The position numbers and the translations under genes were made by a program. Below, piece after piece: positions 1 to 11,420 of a stretch of DNA of 64,000 bases. Location of the stretch: the NCBI GenBank assembly GCA_021229015.1, contig CM037782.1, forward strand, positions 59,321,514-59,385,513, read 5' to 3'. Each line of letters opens with the position of its first letter. Position 1 is the first letter of the stretch. The notes below the pieces were generated by a model that was not told where the DNA came from, did not search any database, and saw nothing but the letters and a program-made list of their open reading frames with translations. The stretch comes from Solen grandis. Lineage: Eukaryota; Mollusca; Bivalvia; Adapedonta; Solenidae.

Positions 1-815
1 AAATACATTATGTTAGCTGTGTTTGGAATGCACCTGCTGAGTGTTTCAAATTGTCACAATTACTGATTTTTTGCACAATTAAAATTGTTTAATGGTATTG
101 TATAAAACAGTTCTTTGTAAGACACTGCATTGTCAATTTCTTGAATAGATCATCATGTACAAGTAACATGTTTGTTTTTTTGTTTTTTTTTAACCTAGAG
201 GGTAGAACAATTTTTTTTCAGATGATTTGAAAAGGGTCTAAATATCAATGTTTTTTTTTTTTGAAAATAAACTACATCAATTTAATTTTTTTTAGAGAGG
301 ATGATACCTCCTTGAATTTCCCTGAGAATTTTTTTTTAATCAAAATATGTGTATAGCTGTTATTTTTCTATTTTTGCTGGTATATTATTGAATATTATAA
401 TTTATTTGTATTTGTGGCTACTTTGTTGTTAATGGCTTTCATTAATCTTTATGTAACACATCTTTGTTAGTATAGTCATTTTTTAAGAGTTATTTACAGT
501 AATGAGTTTATAAAAAGGCTAACAAAGACATCACCTCTTATCAGCTTTTTTTCTTATGTTAAACGGAGTTGTTCACAAGCATAGATTATATTTCTTTCTA
601 TTTGTGCAGTTTCCCTGAGACTTTTTTTCCCCCTAATCAGGATCCCTAATCTTTGTACATGTACCAGGTAGTAAAGATGACTCTCCCTACTATATAATCA
701 TTCGTCATAATACTTGTTATTTAAGTACTATTAAGGATTATCAGTGCAACCAATATAAAATCAGTATGTCAGTTACTGATAATCCCAGACTGTTCAGGGG
801 CATGATTTTGGGAGG

Positions 816-1290
816 TTTGTTATAGTTTTATACGCCGCAAGAGGATGTTGTATGTTGGCGTCATCTTCTCCGTCCGTCCGTACGTCCACATTTCTTGTGA
901 ACGCAACTCCTCATACGTTTCTGACAATATCTTTTTCAATACTTGGTCAATGTTATTAATATAATGGGTAGCTGTGCATGAGTCTGCAGTTTTCCAGTTT
1001 ATTGATTTTTGCAAGAGTTATTTCCCTTGAAACTTAGCCTCTGTAGCTGATTGATTTTCAGCCTTGTGAATGCAACTCATCCTAAGTTTTTGAAACTTGG
1101 ACAATGCATAACTATATAGGTAGATGTGCATAAAGCAGGGATTTTCCGATTTAGCGATTTTTAGAAACTCGGATCTTAATCAGTGACAATACTATAACGG
1201 GTAGAAGTGCATAAAGCAGGGATTATCTTGTTCAGTGATTTTTGCAAGAGTTATGCTCAGGAGTTAAAAAGGATACATATTGACCATTTG
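816..1290 (-). repeat. Bivalve interspersed repeat with CGTC-rich microsatellite
   Basis: Begins with a TTTTATACGCCGCAAGAGG-like end followed by a CCGTCCGTCCGTACGTCC run, then phrases about 120-180 bp apart (GATTTTTGCAAGAGTTAT near 1005 and 1240; GCATAAAGCAGGGATT near 1128 and 1211). One terminal end, a short tetranucleotide run and reiterated internal units match the design of the other pearl-like elements in this window. The orientation is assigned because the microsatellite sits next to the low-coordinate end. The 64-residue reading frame inside is not credible. Confidence 0.55.
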
Positions 1291-1515
1291 ACCTACTTTC
1301 ATATCAGAAGCCTCTCTAATCTTAATCTCTTTATTTTGTGGTGGTTTATATTGCGGTAGCACTGGCACTCTTCATTTGTGAGGTCAGCGTCGAAGACCCA
1401 CGAGCGCTTATTCCGTTCCTTCATACAGCGCTGACAGATGTAATATAGGCAGCCGTGGGTCTCCGACGCTGATGTGAGGTTTAAATCTCTCAAATTCTCA
1501 ATGACCATATGAGAT
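1290..1515 (-). other. Inverted repeat carrying a short Cys-rich reading frame
   Basis: Two arms of about 18 bp with one mismatch (around 1385-1402 and 1453-1470) surround a loop of about 50 bp. A minus-strand frame of 69 codons (1299-1508) contains CQRC and CQC clusters and has higher CpG content than its surroundings. I do not recognise the protein. It could be a short exon-like remnant of a mobile element or chance. Confidence 0.3.
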
Positions 1516-2264
1516 TTTTTCCTATGACTTTTTCAGACAGTATACTCCCAAACCCAGATTGGGTTTTATATTGTTGGCTACTATAAATTAGTAGGGTGGA
1601 AATAAAAAAGAAATGACCTGTCCTGACAGAGAATTTATTTCAGTTGGACTTTGTTTTTTTGTGGTTAAGAGTTATACTGAGTTAAGAAAGCAGATTCATG
1701 TTCCAGAAGAGAATTAGACCCTTTATATTGTGGGCATCACTCAAGTTGTCTGATCCGACAAACATGAACCAATCTTAAACAAACTTGGGTTTCAGTATGT
1801 ATTGGCACAATTTCTCTGCCAAGTTTGGTTACTAGCCAGAATTTATAGACACCTTTCAGGCTTGAATTGATAAAAAATTACAAAATTAAAAATGTCCACT
1901 CAGCAATATTGATAAATGTGAACCAGTTTTTACCAACTGAGTCTCAACGTGTACTAGCACAATATGTTAGATAACCTGTCAGAAAGTCCCATACACTCCA
2001 GAGTATTGGCCCTTGAACTGATGAAATTGTAGGACATGTATACATGTATTTTGCAATATCCAGCACTCTTGTATAAGATGTCCTGTGGGTCAGATCCAGG
2101 TATTCTTGTTCATTCCCATTTAAAACATATTTTGATCCATATATAATTATTAATTAAAGAAACAAAACAAGAAAAAACCAGATCATCACAATGTCATGAT
2201 TTTTTGGTCCCAATATAGAATTTATATACATATAGTCATTGTATTTTTTTAAATTTTTTTTCAG

Positions 2265-2781
2265 TGGACCTGGAGGACATAGAGTTTAACACAGAGCGTT
2301 TGATAATCCGGTGTTTAACTGTGGAAGTGTCTGTCTCAACTCCAAGGAATGAAGTTCAGGAAGCTTCCTATAAATCTGTGTCCAAAATTATTGACGATCT
2401 CACAAAACAAGGAGAGAGAGACCTTCAGCTGGCTCAGCCAGTGGTCATGTCATACCTTAACGCGTGCCTTCCAGAACCTCTGAGTGCTAATATCAACATG
2501 AAGTTTCAGGAAAAAGTTCTCAGTTGTACAGCTGATGACCAGAAAGCGTTTCGTAAACGTCTTGAGAAGCTGTTGAGTTTTATACAAGAGAATCAGCTGA
2601 TAAGCATAATGATGTGAAGAAGAATGGAAAAATTATTGTGAAAAATGGGGAAGAGACTGGGGGAAATGATAGAGAAGACAAGAAAGAGACGGTGAAAAAC
2701 AACGGAGAAGATGAAGCTGTTAAAAGTGAGACTGGTGATGACCAAAATGAAGATTGTAGTAAAAAAGGCATAGGTAGCTGA
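2265..2781 (+). CDS. BAG2: BAG2 last coding exon (co-chaperone), frame broken near the C-terminus
   Basis: BAG family molecular chaperone regulator 2 binds the Hsp70/Hsc70 nucleotide-binding domain, promotes nucleotide exchange and inhibits the CHIP ubiquitin ligase in the cytosol. The exon starts after a strong polypyrimidine tract and CAG at 2262-2264. Its translation carries BAG2 hallmarks: LTVEVSVSTPRNEVQEASYK (vertebrate LTVEVSVETIRN...), then a helical stretch ending FQEKVLSCTADDQKAFRKRL and LEKLLSFIQENQ (vertebrate ...[21 protein letters not shown]...IENSDK). This is the C-terminal BAG-type domain. As written, the frame stops at 2615-2617 right after ENQ. Moving frame at 2597-2598 gives DKHNDVKKNG and a Lys/Glu-rich tail ending at TGA 2779-2781, and the DK matches the vertebrate ENSDK. 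An indel error or variant near 2597 is therefore likely. It faces RAB23 tail to tail. Identity is confident; the exact end is not. Confidence 0.88.
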
Positions 2782-3989
2782 CACTCAGGGCTTTCAATGG
2801 AATGAGGAAGTAGTAATGAAATTACTAGGCAGAGTGATATATCTTGCATGTCGTATATTGTGTACCGGTTAAGTTCCAGTTAGTCTTGTTTAGTTTCGTT
2901 AGCAAAGTGTGAAACATTAAGTAATGAAATTTACTGGCACATTGTTTGTGTTTGCTGTTGAGAAAATTTACAAACCATTTTTGTTGTTGTGACCAGGGTA
3001 GTGGTATTTTTTGTGATTGGGATAAAAAAATCTAATACAACTATAAGTATGTTAGAATTGTGGGTTCATAAAAGGGACCTAAATTTTCAGTGACAAAAGT
3101 GACTGTTTTTCCCAAGTTTGATATGAAATATTCTCAGTTTGGAAAAACAAAACAAAATCAAAAACTTAAATATAAATTTTGTTTTATTTCATTTAAATAG
3201 AGTTAATTAAAGAAAAAAATACCCAAGATTGATCAGCAGGTAAACAATGTCATTAAAGTGTATTAACCTATTTTATTTTTTGATATTTTCAACTCCTAAT
3301 TCATTAAGGTCAAATTTTTCAAATATATGAATTATTTTTCTCAAATATCTGAAACATCATCCTTGTATGCAGAAAAAAAGCTGAAACATTAAATTGATGG
3401 GAGAGTACTGATGATGTTTTTGCTTATTTGCTTTTAATTTGTTTCAACATTGTCATTTTGGACCTTTGAAGCATGTAATAATGTTTAATTTTTCTTATTA
3501 TGCCATTGAATTCAATCCTTTGCCTCATGAAAATTTGTAAAAAGTTTTTACACCTCCTATCCCCTGGGGCAAGCTATTGATAGGTGCATAATTTGTTAAA
3601 TTATGGTGATAAGTAATTTTAAGTTTCTCCAGGGGATATAAATACATGAATTATACTGGATATGAGGAAACTTAATTGTTCGAGGGAAGATTTTATGTCC
3701 TATAAATTGACTGTATATGCTAAATTTTTGTGTACCGGTTCTCAATTCATGTATGGTAATTTTAAGCACTTCAACTTAGATTTCCCTCAATATATGAAGG
3801 TTAAATCAGTCCTGCTCTATTTATTGACCTCTTCTATAGAGGTTATCTCCCCTGGTATGTGTGTATAAGTATATTCATGGACACCACAAATGCCTGTCGA
3901 CACCATATTATTTTTTTCTTCAGGAAGCAGATTTTTAGCTTCCAGTGGTATTTCAGATTATACCTATCATGATAGGTGAAAACTGAAAA

Positions 3990-4070
3990 CAAACAGGTAG
4001 CCCAGTTGGTAGAGTAATCATCCTGTAAGTGAAAGGCCCTTGATTGAAGTCCCACTTAGGTTTCACATTT
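3990..4070 (+). repeat. tRNA-like SINE fragment
   Basis: An A-box-like TAGCCCAGTTGGTAGAG (about 3999-4015) and a degenerate B-box-like TTGATTGAAGTCCC (about 4039-4052) are spaced as in tRNA-derived SINEs. The cloverleaf is not intact, so this is not called as a tRNA gene. Confidence 0.45.
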
Positions 4071-4384
4071 TTCTCACCTTGTAAGATATGGCGCCCAAAG
4101 TAGAAAAATCTTTTTGTCATTATTTAGGAAAAAAAAATAAGACAGTCTCTTGGATTATGCAAGTTCCATCAATATCATTATTATCATTTAGAAAGGATGT
4201 GGTAGATCATTATGGACAATAAATAAGTGTAAAGTGTGATCTTTACATAAATTAGAAGGTATTGAATATTAAATATTTAACAAATGAGACTTGCCTTCTT
4301 GTAAGGAATGTACTTTATATTATTATAGGGAATGTTCAGTATTTTGTCAAGGCAAAAAAAAAAAAAAAATGCATGATATAGCAG

Positions 4385-4640
4385 TATTTATACAGGTTCT
4401 GCCATTTTGACTCTTTACTTTATGAATATTTATATTCAGATTTTTGATTTTATGAATATTGAGCTTTGAAATTCATTGGTATATGAAACATTTGGACTTT
4501 TCTTTGCCATGCAGACTGTAGAATCTGACAAATTGGATGAGCAAACAGAGGTGACCCTGATTAGACAGCTCCTTCCAGCAGTTGTATGGTCTGGGTCTCC
4601 TCGGTTTGCTATGGTGTCAAAATGTGTTAATATGAGGCAA
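4385..4640 (+). repeat. Interspersed repeat, 'TGAATATT...GATCAGAC' family
   Basis: Shares an ordered set of phrases (TATGAATATT, ATTGGTATATGAAACA, GCAGACTGTAGAATCTGA, GACCCTGATTAGACAGCTCC, TCTGGGTCT) with copies at about 9975-10190, 15690-15810 (reverse), 17140-17310 and 22425-22675. The best copy (22425) ends in TATGAGGTAAAGGGTTAA, the same terminus as the palindromic MITE family of this window. Confidence 0.6.
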
Positions 4641-5365
4641 AGATTTAAGATTTATTTAGTTGTTATAAGATAAATCAACATCAAAACATATGGTTATATC
4701 ATATACCATGTGGCGATCATGATGCAATGTTACCATATGAATAGAAGGGCTATTGATTTGAATACAATAGTTTAAAGTTTATACTTATTTTACATTGATT
4801 GGGAAACAAGTTCTTACAATTTATTCTAATTCCTCTCAAAGGTTCCTTGGTTGGACCAGTACTTTGTGCCTGACAATGTCATGAAAAAAACTTGCCCCAA
4901 ACAGGCTAGAAACCCACAACCTCCAGATTGGCAGTTGATACTGTAAATAACAACTGGACACTTCATGTCATATATTTCTGATAGACTGTTTTTATCACTT
5001 CATGATGATCCTATGATCTGACTTCAGTCTCAATGATCTCTAACATGATGGACATCCAGGAAAAATCACAAGTGTTTATTACATACATCTAATTATTTTT
5101 ACTCCAGTGGTCTTCCTTCCATTGATTTGACAACCAAATGTATATTGCTCAATCTAATTCCTTTTTCTGTGGCCATAATATCCTCTGTTTTGTTTCCGTT
5201 GATGTTCCATTGAAAACTTTATGCCTTCTGTACTTGGAGAATTTTCCTCCTTTTAAGTTGTTGTTAAGCTTTCCGCTGATAATAGCAGGAACTTACAATT
5301 AAAAGAGTGATGCATCATTGGTTCTGTGGCTTGTGTAGGATGGTCAGAGTATCACATTGTATATT

Positions 5366-6300
5366 TAGCTCACCAGAGCAGAACATGCTCAAGGTTGGCT
5401 ATTGTGATCGATGAATGTCTGGCGTACGTCGTCAGGTGTCTGTCATCAACATTTAACTTAAAACAACATCTCCTAAACCACAGGGCCAGTTTTAAAGAAT
5501 CTTCACAGGAATGTTTCTTGGGTTAAGCCCTTTCATAGTTGTTCAAAGAATTTGATTTCATGCAGAACACTGGTTTGCCATGGCAACAGAAAGAAAAAAA
5601 ACATATGAAAATTTTGAAAATCTTCTCCTCCAAAACTACAGGCAAGATTTCAAAGTTATTTGGCACAGACGTTTTTTTGGTCACTCACTACCAAGATTAT
5701 TCAATTTTTTTTTGATCCGTTGAAAAACATAGTTTGAGCCCGTTTTCCTTATATGTATATAGTACAAATTTAAAAATCTTCTCCTCCAAAACTACTGGCT
5801 TGATTTCTAAGTTATTTGGCACAGACGTTCTGCAGGTCACTCTCTACCAAGATTATTCAAATCATTTTGATCCGATGAAAAACATGGCCGCCAGGGGGCG
5901 GAGTTATTTGGCACAGATGTTCCGCAGGTCACTCTCTACCAAGATTGTTCAGATTATTTTGATTCGTTGAAAAATATGGCCACCAGGGGTCTGAGCCTGT
6001 TTTCCTTATATGTATATTGTACAAATTTGAAAAATCTTATCCTCCAAAAGTACTGGCTGGATTTCAAAGTTATATGGCACAGATGTTACTTAGTTCACTC
6101 TCAACCAAGAATGTTCAAATTATTTTGATTCGTTGGAAAACATGGCCACCATATGTATATAGTACAACGTGTCCTAAAGTACTCACTCGATTTATGGCTG
6201 GCAGAGGGCAGAGCCCATTTTCCACAAAATCTTAAGATATTTGCTCTTTCACCTAGTTCTCAGGTGAGTGACACAGGGCCATCATGGCCCTCTTGTTTGA
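5366..6300 (+). repeat. Pearl/Helentron-like element with 'AGCTCACC' end
   Basis: Starts TTTAGCTCACCAGAGCAGAA and ends CAGGTGAGTGACACAGGGCC followed by ATCATGGCCCTCTTGTTT. The inside repeats phrases such as CCAAAACTACTGGCTTGATT and TTATTTGGCACAGA several times at 100-200-bp spacing. It belongs to the same family as the longer array starting at 6359. Short frames at 5326-6235 are by-products of the repeat. Confidence 0.7.
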
Positions 6301-6358
6301 TGTAGAATTATTGGTAAAAACTAGAAAAAAGAATTCTGTTGTTTAGTTAAAACCTTTT

Positions 6359-8034
6359 TAGCTCACCTGAGCACAAAGTGCTCAAGGTGAGCTTTTGTGA
6401 TCGCCCTTCGTCCGGCGTCCGTCGTCGTCCGTCGTGCGTCGTCAGTCGTCCGTCGTCCGTCGTCAACAATTTGCTTTAAACGACATCTCCTCTGAAACCG
6501 CTGGACAGAATTTAATGAAACTTGGCAGGAATGTTCCTTGGGTGAGGCTCTACAAAAGTTGCTAAAATAAAGTTGATCCATGAAGAACTCTGGTTGCCAT
6601 GGCAACAAAAAGAAAAATAATTTGAAAACTTTAAAAATCATCTCCTTCAAAACTACTGGCCAGATTTCAAAATAATTTGATACAGATGTTCCTTGGGTCA
6701 ACCTCTACCAAAGTTGCTAAAATTATTCCGATCCGTAAAAAAACATGGCCGCCAGGGGTGGGGCTTATTTGCCTTATATGTATATAGAGAAACCTTTAAA
6801 CAACATCTCCTCTGAAACCACTGGACAGAATTTGATTAAACTTGGCAGGGATGATCCTTGGGTCAACCTTCATAAAAGTTGCTAAAATAAACTTGATCCA
6901 TGTAGAACTCTGGTTGCCATGGCAACAAAAAGGAAAAAAAAATGAAAACTTTAAAAATCATCTTCTTCAAAACTACTGGCCAGATTTAAAAATAAATTGG
7001 TACAGATGTTCCTTGGGTCAACCTCTACCAAAGTTGCTAAAATTATTCCGATCCGTAAACAAACCTGGCCGCCAGGGGCGGGGCTTATTTGCCTTATATG
7101 TATATAGAGAAACCTTTAAACAACATCTCCTCTGAAACCACTGGCCAGAATTTGATTAAACTTGGCAGGGATGATCCTTGGGTCAACCTTCACAAAAGTT
7201 GCTAAAATAAACTTGATCCATGTAGAACTCTGGTTGCCATGGCAACAAAAAGGGGAAAAAAATGAAAACTTTAAAAATCATCTTCTTCAAAACTACTGGC
7301 CAGATTTTAAAATAAATTGGTACAGATGTTCCTTGGGTCAACCTCTACCAAAGTTGCTAAAATTATTCCGATCTGTTAAAAAAACATGGCCGCCAGGGGC
7401 GGGGCTTATTTGCCTTCTATGTATATAGAGAAACCTTTAAACAACATCTCTGAAACCACTAGACAGAATTTGATTAAACTTGGCAGGGATGATCCTTGGG
7501 TCAACCTTCACAAAAGCTGCTAAAATAAACTTGATCCATGTAGAACTCTGGTTGCCATGGCAACAAAAAGAAAAAAAATATGAAAACTTTAAAAATCATC
7601 TTCTTTAAAACTACTGGCCAGATTTTAAAATAAATTGGTACAGATGTTCCTTGGGTCAACCTCTACCAAAGTTGCTAAAATTATTCTGATCCGTAAAAAA
7701 ACATGGCCGCCAGGGGCGGGGCTTATTTGCCTTATATGTATATAGGGAAAACTTTAAACAACATCTCATCTGAAACCACTGGACAGAATTTGATTAAACT
7801 TGGCAGGGATGATCCTTGGGTCAACCTTCATAAAAGTTGCTAAAATAAACTTGATCCATGTAGAACTCTGGTTGCCATGGCAACAAAAAGAAAAAAAGTA
7901 TGAAAACTTTAAAAATCATCTTCTTTAAAACTACTGGCCAGATTTTAAAATAAATTGATACAGATGTTCCTTGGGTCAACCTATTTATCTCAGGTGAGCG
8001 ATTTAGGGCCATCATGGGCCTCTTGTTTATTTTC
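6359..8034 (+). repeat. Interspersed element with internal 320-bp tandem array
   Basis: The left end (TAGCTCACCTGAGCACAAAG) is followed by a CGTCCGTCGTC microsatellite (about 6406-6465), then about five tandem units. The marker CCTTTAAACAACATCTC recurs at about 6793, 7112, 7433 and 7752, giving a period near 320 bp. The right end is CTCAGGTGAGCGATTTAGGG then GCCATCATGGGCCTCTTGTT. Short open frames inside (6842-7135, 7162-7428, minus 6363-6701) are repeat translations and copy one another. Known bivalve pearl elements and insect DINE elements share this layout of terminal sequence, microsatellite and reiterated core. Confidence 0.8.
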
Positions 8035-8369
8035 TAATTTTGTAAGTCTTTTGAGCTTGCAGTATGTTTCATCATAAAAGATGAGCTTTTTCTACATCTT
8101 TTTAGCTCACCTGAGCACGTAGCAATTCAGGGCCATCTTAGCCCTTTTAGTTCAGATCAGCTAAGCTTGAATGTCTTAAAAGAGAAATTTTTATACATTT
8201 TATCAAAATGTTCTGAATAAATATATATCATCATCATGATCATCATCAGACAAGCATAATACAAACAATTTTTGATATTACAAATGTTATACTCTCATTG
8301 TGTCTTGTCACAGTTTCTACAGTGGACGTACATCAGTATAAACTGGTCACATTGTTGTTCTTATGTTAG

Positions 8370-8604
8370 TTAACCCTTTCCCTCATATAGACTCATTTTG
8401 ACGCCCTCAATAGGTATCATATAAAGCCTGATCTGCAGAAAACCACAGTTAAACCTTACCAAATTTAAATCCTCATTTCCAGACCACTGAGGAGCAGCGA
8501 ACAGCATAAAACCTGATCAGCCTGCGAGTTACTCGCAGGCTGATCTGGTTTTATGCTGTTCGCATAGGTCTTTTCATGGTGTCCTCTATGAGGGAAAGGG
8601 TTAA
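8370..8604 (-). mobile_element. Palindromic MITE, copy 1
   Basis: About 235 bp bounded by TTAACCCTTTCCCTCAT and ATGAGGGAAAGGGTTAA. The core hairpin pairs CAGCCTGCGAGTTACTCGCA with its complement. It has the same sequence as copies at 12613, 22161, 33611 and 40024 but in the opposite orientation. It encodes nothing. Confidence 0.85.
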
Positions 8605-9332
8605 TCTTGATTGACCAAAACTTTCAGTATGCTGCTAGTCTGGTTCCCGTCCCAGTCACCTGGTTCACATTTAGCCATGGGTAGATGATGGAGAAGGGAA
8701 CCAGATTAATATACAGCTTGTTGTCCATCATTTAATGGCACATGCCAGCTTACAATGCTGGTGAGATATTCTTGTAAAATAAGTAGTATTTTGATTTGAT
8801 AAGCTGCATGAATGAAGTCCACCCACAGAAACTCTATGTTATTGTGATGGAGTTTATCATGGCTGTTACAGTATTTATAGTCATGTAGTGACATTCAGCT
8901 AATTACAGGTGAAGGGATATTCAAGATTGGGTGGAGGCATCTTGGTAGGATCCCCGATTCTCTGTAGGGTAGCTTGAAGTCTGCCTCACTTTAAAAATCT
9001 GAGTGGCTCTGTCAGGATTTGAACTCTCAGTGACTCTCATATGTAATGTTTGTTTTATGAAGCTGGATGTTACTAGTGATGTGATTGTCAGGTATTTACT
9101 ATGTCCTATTATAAATAAGGATTGAAACTTGTACATCTTTGTCTTTTTTATTATTGTTTACAATTTTATTCCTTTTACTGTTATTTTTAACATTTTAATG
9201 GACCACTTAATAGCTTTGTTTTTGTTATATAACTAATATTCTCTGATATTAAAATTTATGTGTATGTTTGTGTTTTTCTTAATTGTATCAGTTTAAGAAT
9301 ACCCTTCTACAAATAAACATTTTCATTTTTGT

Positions 9333-9440
9333 GTCACCTGAAGTGACACATAGGAATCACTTCTCCGTTGTCTGTCTCTCTGTCACACTTCTTTCAGCAG
9401 GTGACTCGTGTTCCAAGTAACACTTCATATGTTACTTTAT
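9333..9440 (-). repeat. CAGGTGACAC repeat family copy
   Basis: TGTCACCTGAAGTGACACAT followed by a tract related to GACGGAAAAGTGATTCC, then AGCAGGTGACTCGTGTTCC. Related copies occur at 42885-43040, 53680-53815 and 53840-53965. Confidence 0.55.
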
Positions 9441-9896
9441 CTGTCTGTTTTTTTTTTTAACAGACAGTATTCATTTCGTCATATTCATACACATGGAAGA
9501 AGACCATTCCCAACATACAGGAATTTGACAGAATGGCTCGGAGTCCTTGGATAGGGACTTAAGCCAAATTTTACAGACTCACATAGCATCTCCCATTCAG
9601 GGGATTTTGAGAACTTGCCATTGATCTAGGGTGGGGATTTAGACTAAAAAAAAATGTCAGAATCCCCTAGGTCAGACTGCTGCTCCAACCCGGGGCAAAA
9701 TATTTATTGGTACATAAGTACAAGGATATTAAGATGAGGCTATGGTTCCTGCAACTTTTTGCCGACTCTGAGTTAAAGAGAAATCTGTCTTGCCTGTGGC
9801 TGTTATGCAGGAGGAATTGGGTGACAGGGAACTAATTGACTCGGGGCAGTTACCTAATATACATGATATCTACACTAATGCAACAAAGTAAACTTT

Positions 9897-9977
9897 ACCA
9901 CATAGGTGGCTGGCGTGTGTATTTGACAGTATAGACATATGTCTATACCATCAATACACGTGCCAGCCACTTATGCT
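9897..9977. repeat. Long palindrome (possible MITE)
   Basis: Two arms of about 40 bp with few mismatches meet at the centre ACATATGT (9936-9943). Each arm contains GTGGCTGGC. It would form a near loop-free hairpin. Confidence 0.7.
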
Positions 9978-11281
9978 TTGCCATATGAATATTCATGTAC
10001 AAATTTTTGACTTGATGAATATGATTTATTGAATTTAAATGGTATTTGTAGCAGTATTTTTTATCTTAGCTGTGTGGACTACATAGAATCTGAGCTACAA
10101 TATTGTATGAACAAACAGAAGAGACCCTGATCAGACCGCTCCTGCAAGAAGCTGTCTAATCTGGGTCTTCTGTTTGCCAATGTAGGAAATCATGCCTATT
10201 GAGGTATTGGCTAAATGTTGGAATTCAAGGAATAAACACAGAGCGTTTAATTTTACATCTTTTAATCAAAGTATAAAATGGTGAATCTGCGATATAGGTG
10301 AAACTCAAAAATGTAAGAAATAGTAAGTATAGCCTCTGTAAAAAAACACAATAAACACTTATTATCTCTGCTGGAAAAAAAACATAATATGTATATAAAA
10401 ATATTTAGAAAGATTTTTTTTAACACATACATGTACTGCACTTGCTGGTAATGCAAAACAACAATATTTCTGGACTTAAATGCACTTTTCTAAGGAATGT
10501 TTCTCTTTGTAAAGTGAATTAAACATATGTTAAATACTTCACCTGTATTTTGATAAGGCATTTTCTGGTAAAACCCTTAAAAAGATAAAACTGACAAAAT
10601 CATTTATAAAAGAAAAAAAAAAAAAACCTTACAAGAAACAGTTTAATATATCGTTATATTTTTCCATTTGTCTCAAGACCTATACACAACCAGGAGACAA
10701 ATGCATAAGATTATATGCAGAATTTTGTTTTTCCTATACTTAAAATTATTGGCTACTGTAAAATTTCGGGTTTTAGGGATGTGACTTGCTAACAATCTTT
10801 ACTTACCAGTAATTATGACAATTTTATGTTTTAAAACAGATCTCTGAAATCAATGGCATATGATAAAAGAATGAGAAAAATGGACGTATAAATATATAGG
10901 CTGTGTTTTCAGGCACTGTCAATAGTTGTTTTCATATGAAATCTACATACATAGATTTCAGTATAATACCAGAGACACAGATAACAGAGGTGAGCAGCTT
11001 CACTAACGCTAGGAATAATTTGTTTTGCATAAAACCGTCTTATCTTAGACTATCTATATTATGGAGCAAGTGCAGTTTATTCTTGGTAGAAAGTCTCTAG
11101 CTGGCTTCATTTAAATAGTAAGCAAATATGATGATTGTAACCTTTGTCAATCAAAGCTTGAACACTAACCTTTCAGAAATGTGGAGTTTATGTATATACT
11201 GAGCAAATTTCATTATTCTACAAAGTAAATACTCAGACATGTGAGCTATTAAAGCAGATAATGGACTGTTAACTCTGCTGG

Positions 11282-11420
11282 TGCCATGGTCCAGTGATAA
11301 AATATCTGACTGTGGATCCAAAGGTTAGGCCAAGGCCCCAAAGTACTGGTCCAACCCAGGAACCATCGAGAGGGATTAGTACAAGTTGTAAGAACTTGTT
11401 TCCAAAGTAATGTAAAATAA
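11282..11420 (+). repeat. tRNA-derived SINE
   Basis: GCCATGGTCCAGTGATAAA resembles a tRNA A-box region. The downstream GAGAGGGATTAGTACAAG and TTGTAAGAACTTGTTTCC are shared with the copy at 63490-63640, defining a family. Confidence 0.55.

Larger units (their letters stand above)
1..2264 (+). other. Probable BAG2 intron / upstream sequence, no coding exon seen
   Basis: AT-rich sequence with poly-T tracts ends in a polypyrimidine tract and a CAG acceptor at 2262-2264, directly before the BAG2 exon. I see no exon matching the N-terminal coiled coil of BAG2, so earlier exons are probably upstream of the window. Repeat-derived sequence occupies roughly 816-1290, and a Cys-containing inverted repeat lies at 1290-1515. 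Confidence 0.6.
2782..5365. other. Intergenic sequence downstream of BAG2, including its likely 3' UTR
   Basis: AT-rich sequence with no conserved reading frame; the first part is presumably BAG2 3' UTR. A tRNA-like SINE fragment is near 3995-4065, a poly-A run near 4353, and a copy of the TGAATATT...GATCAGAC family at about 4400-4640. Short frames at 3662-4055 show no recognisable domain. Confidence 0.5.

Noticed and set aside
6363..8015. Several similar short frames on both strands
   Set aside because: They repeat each other because they come from the 320-bp tandem units, not from a gene.
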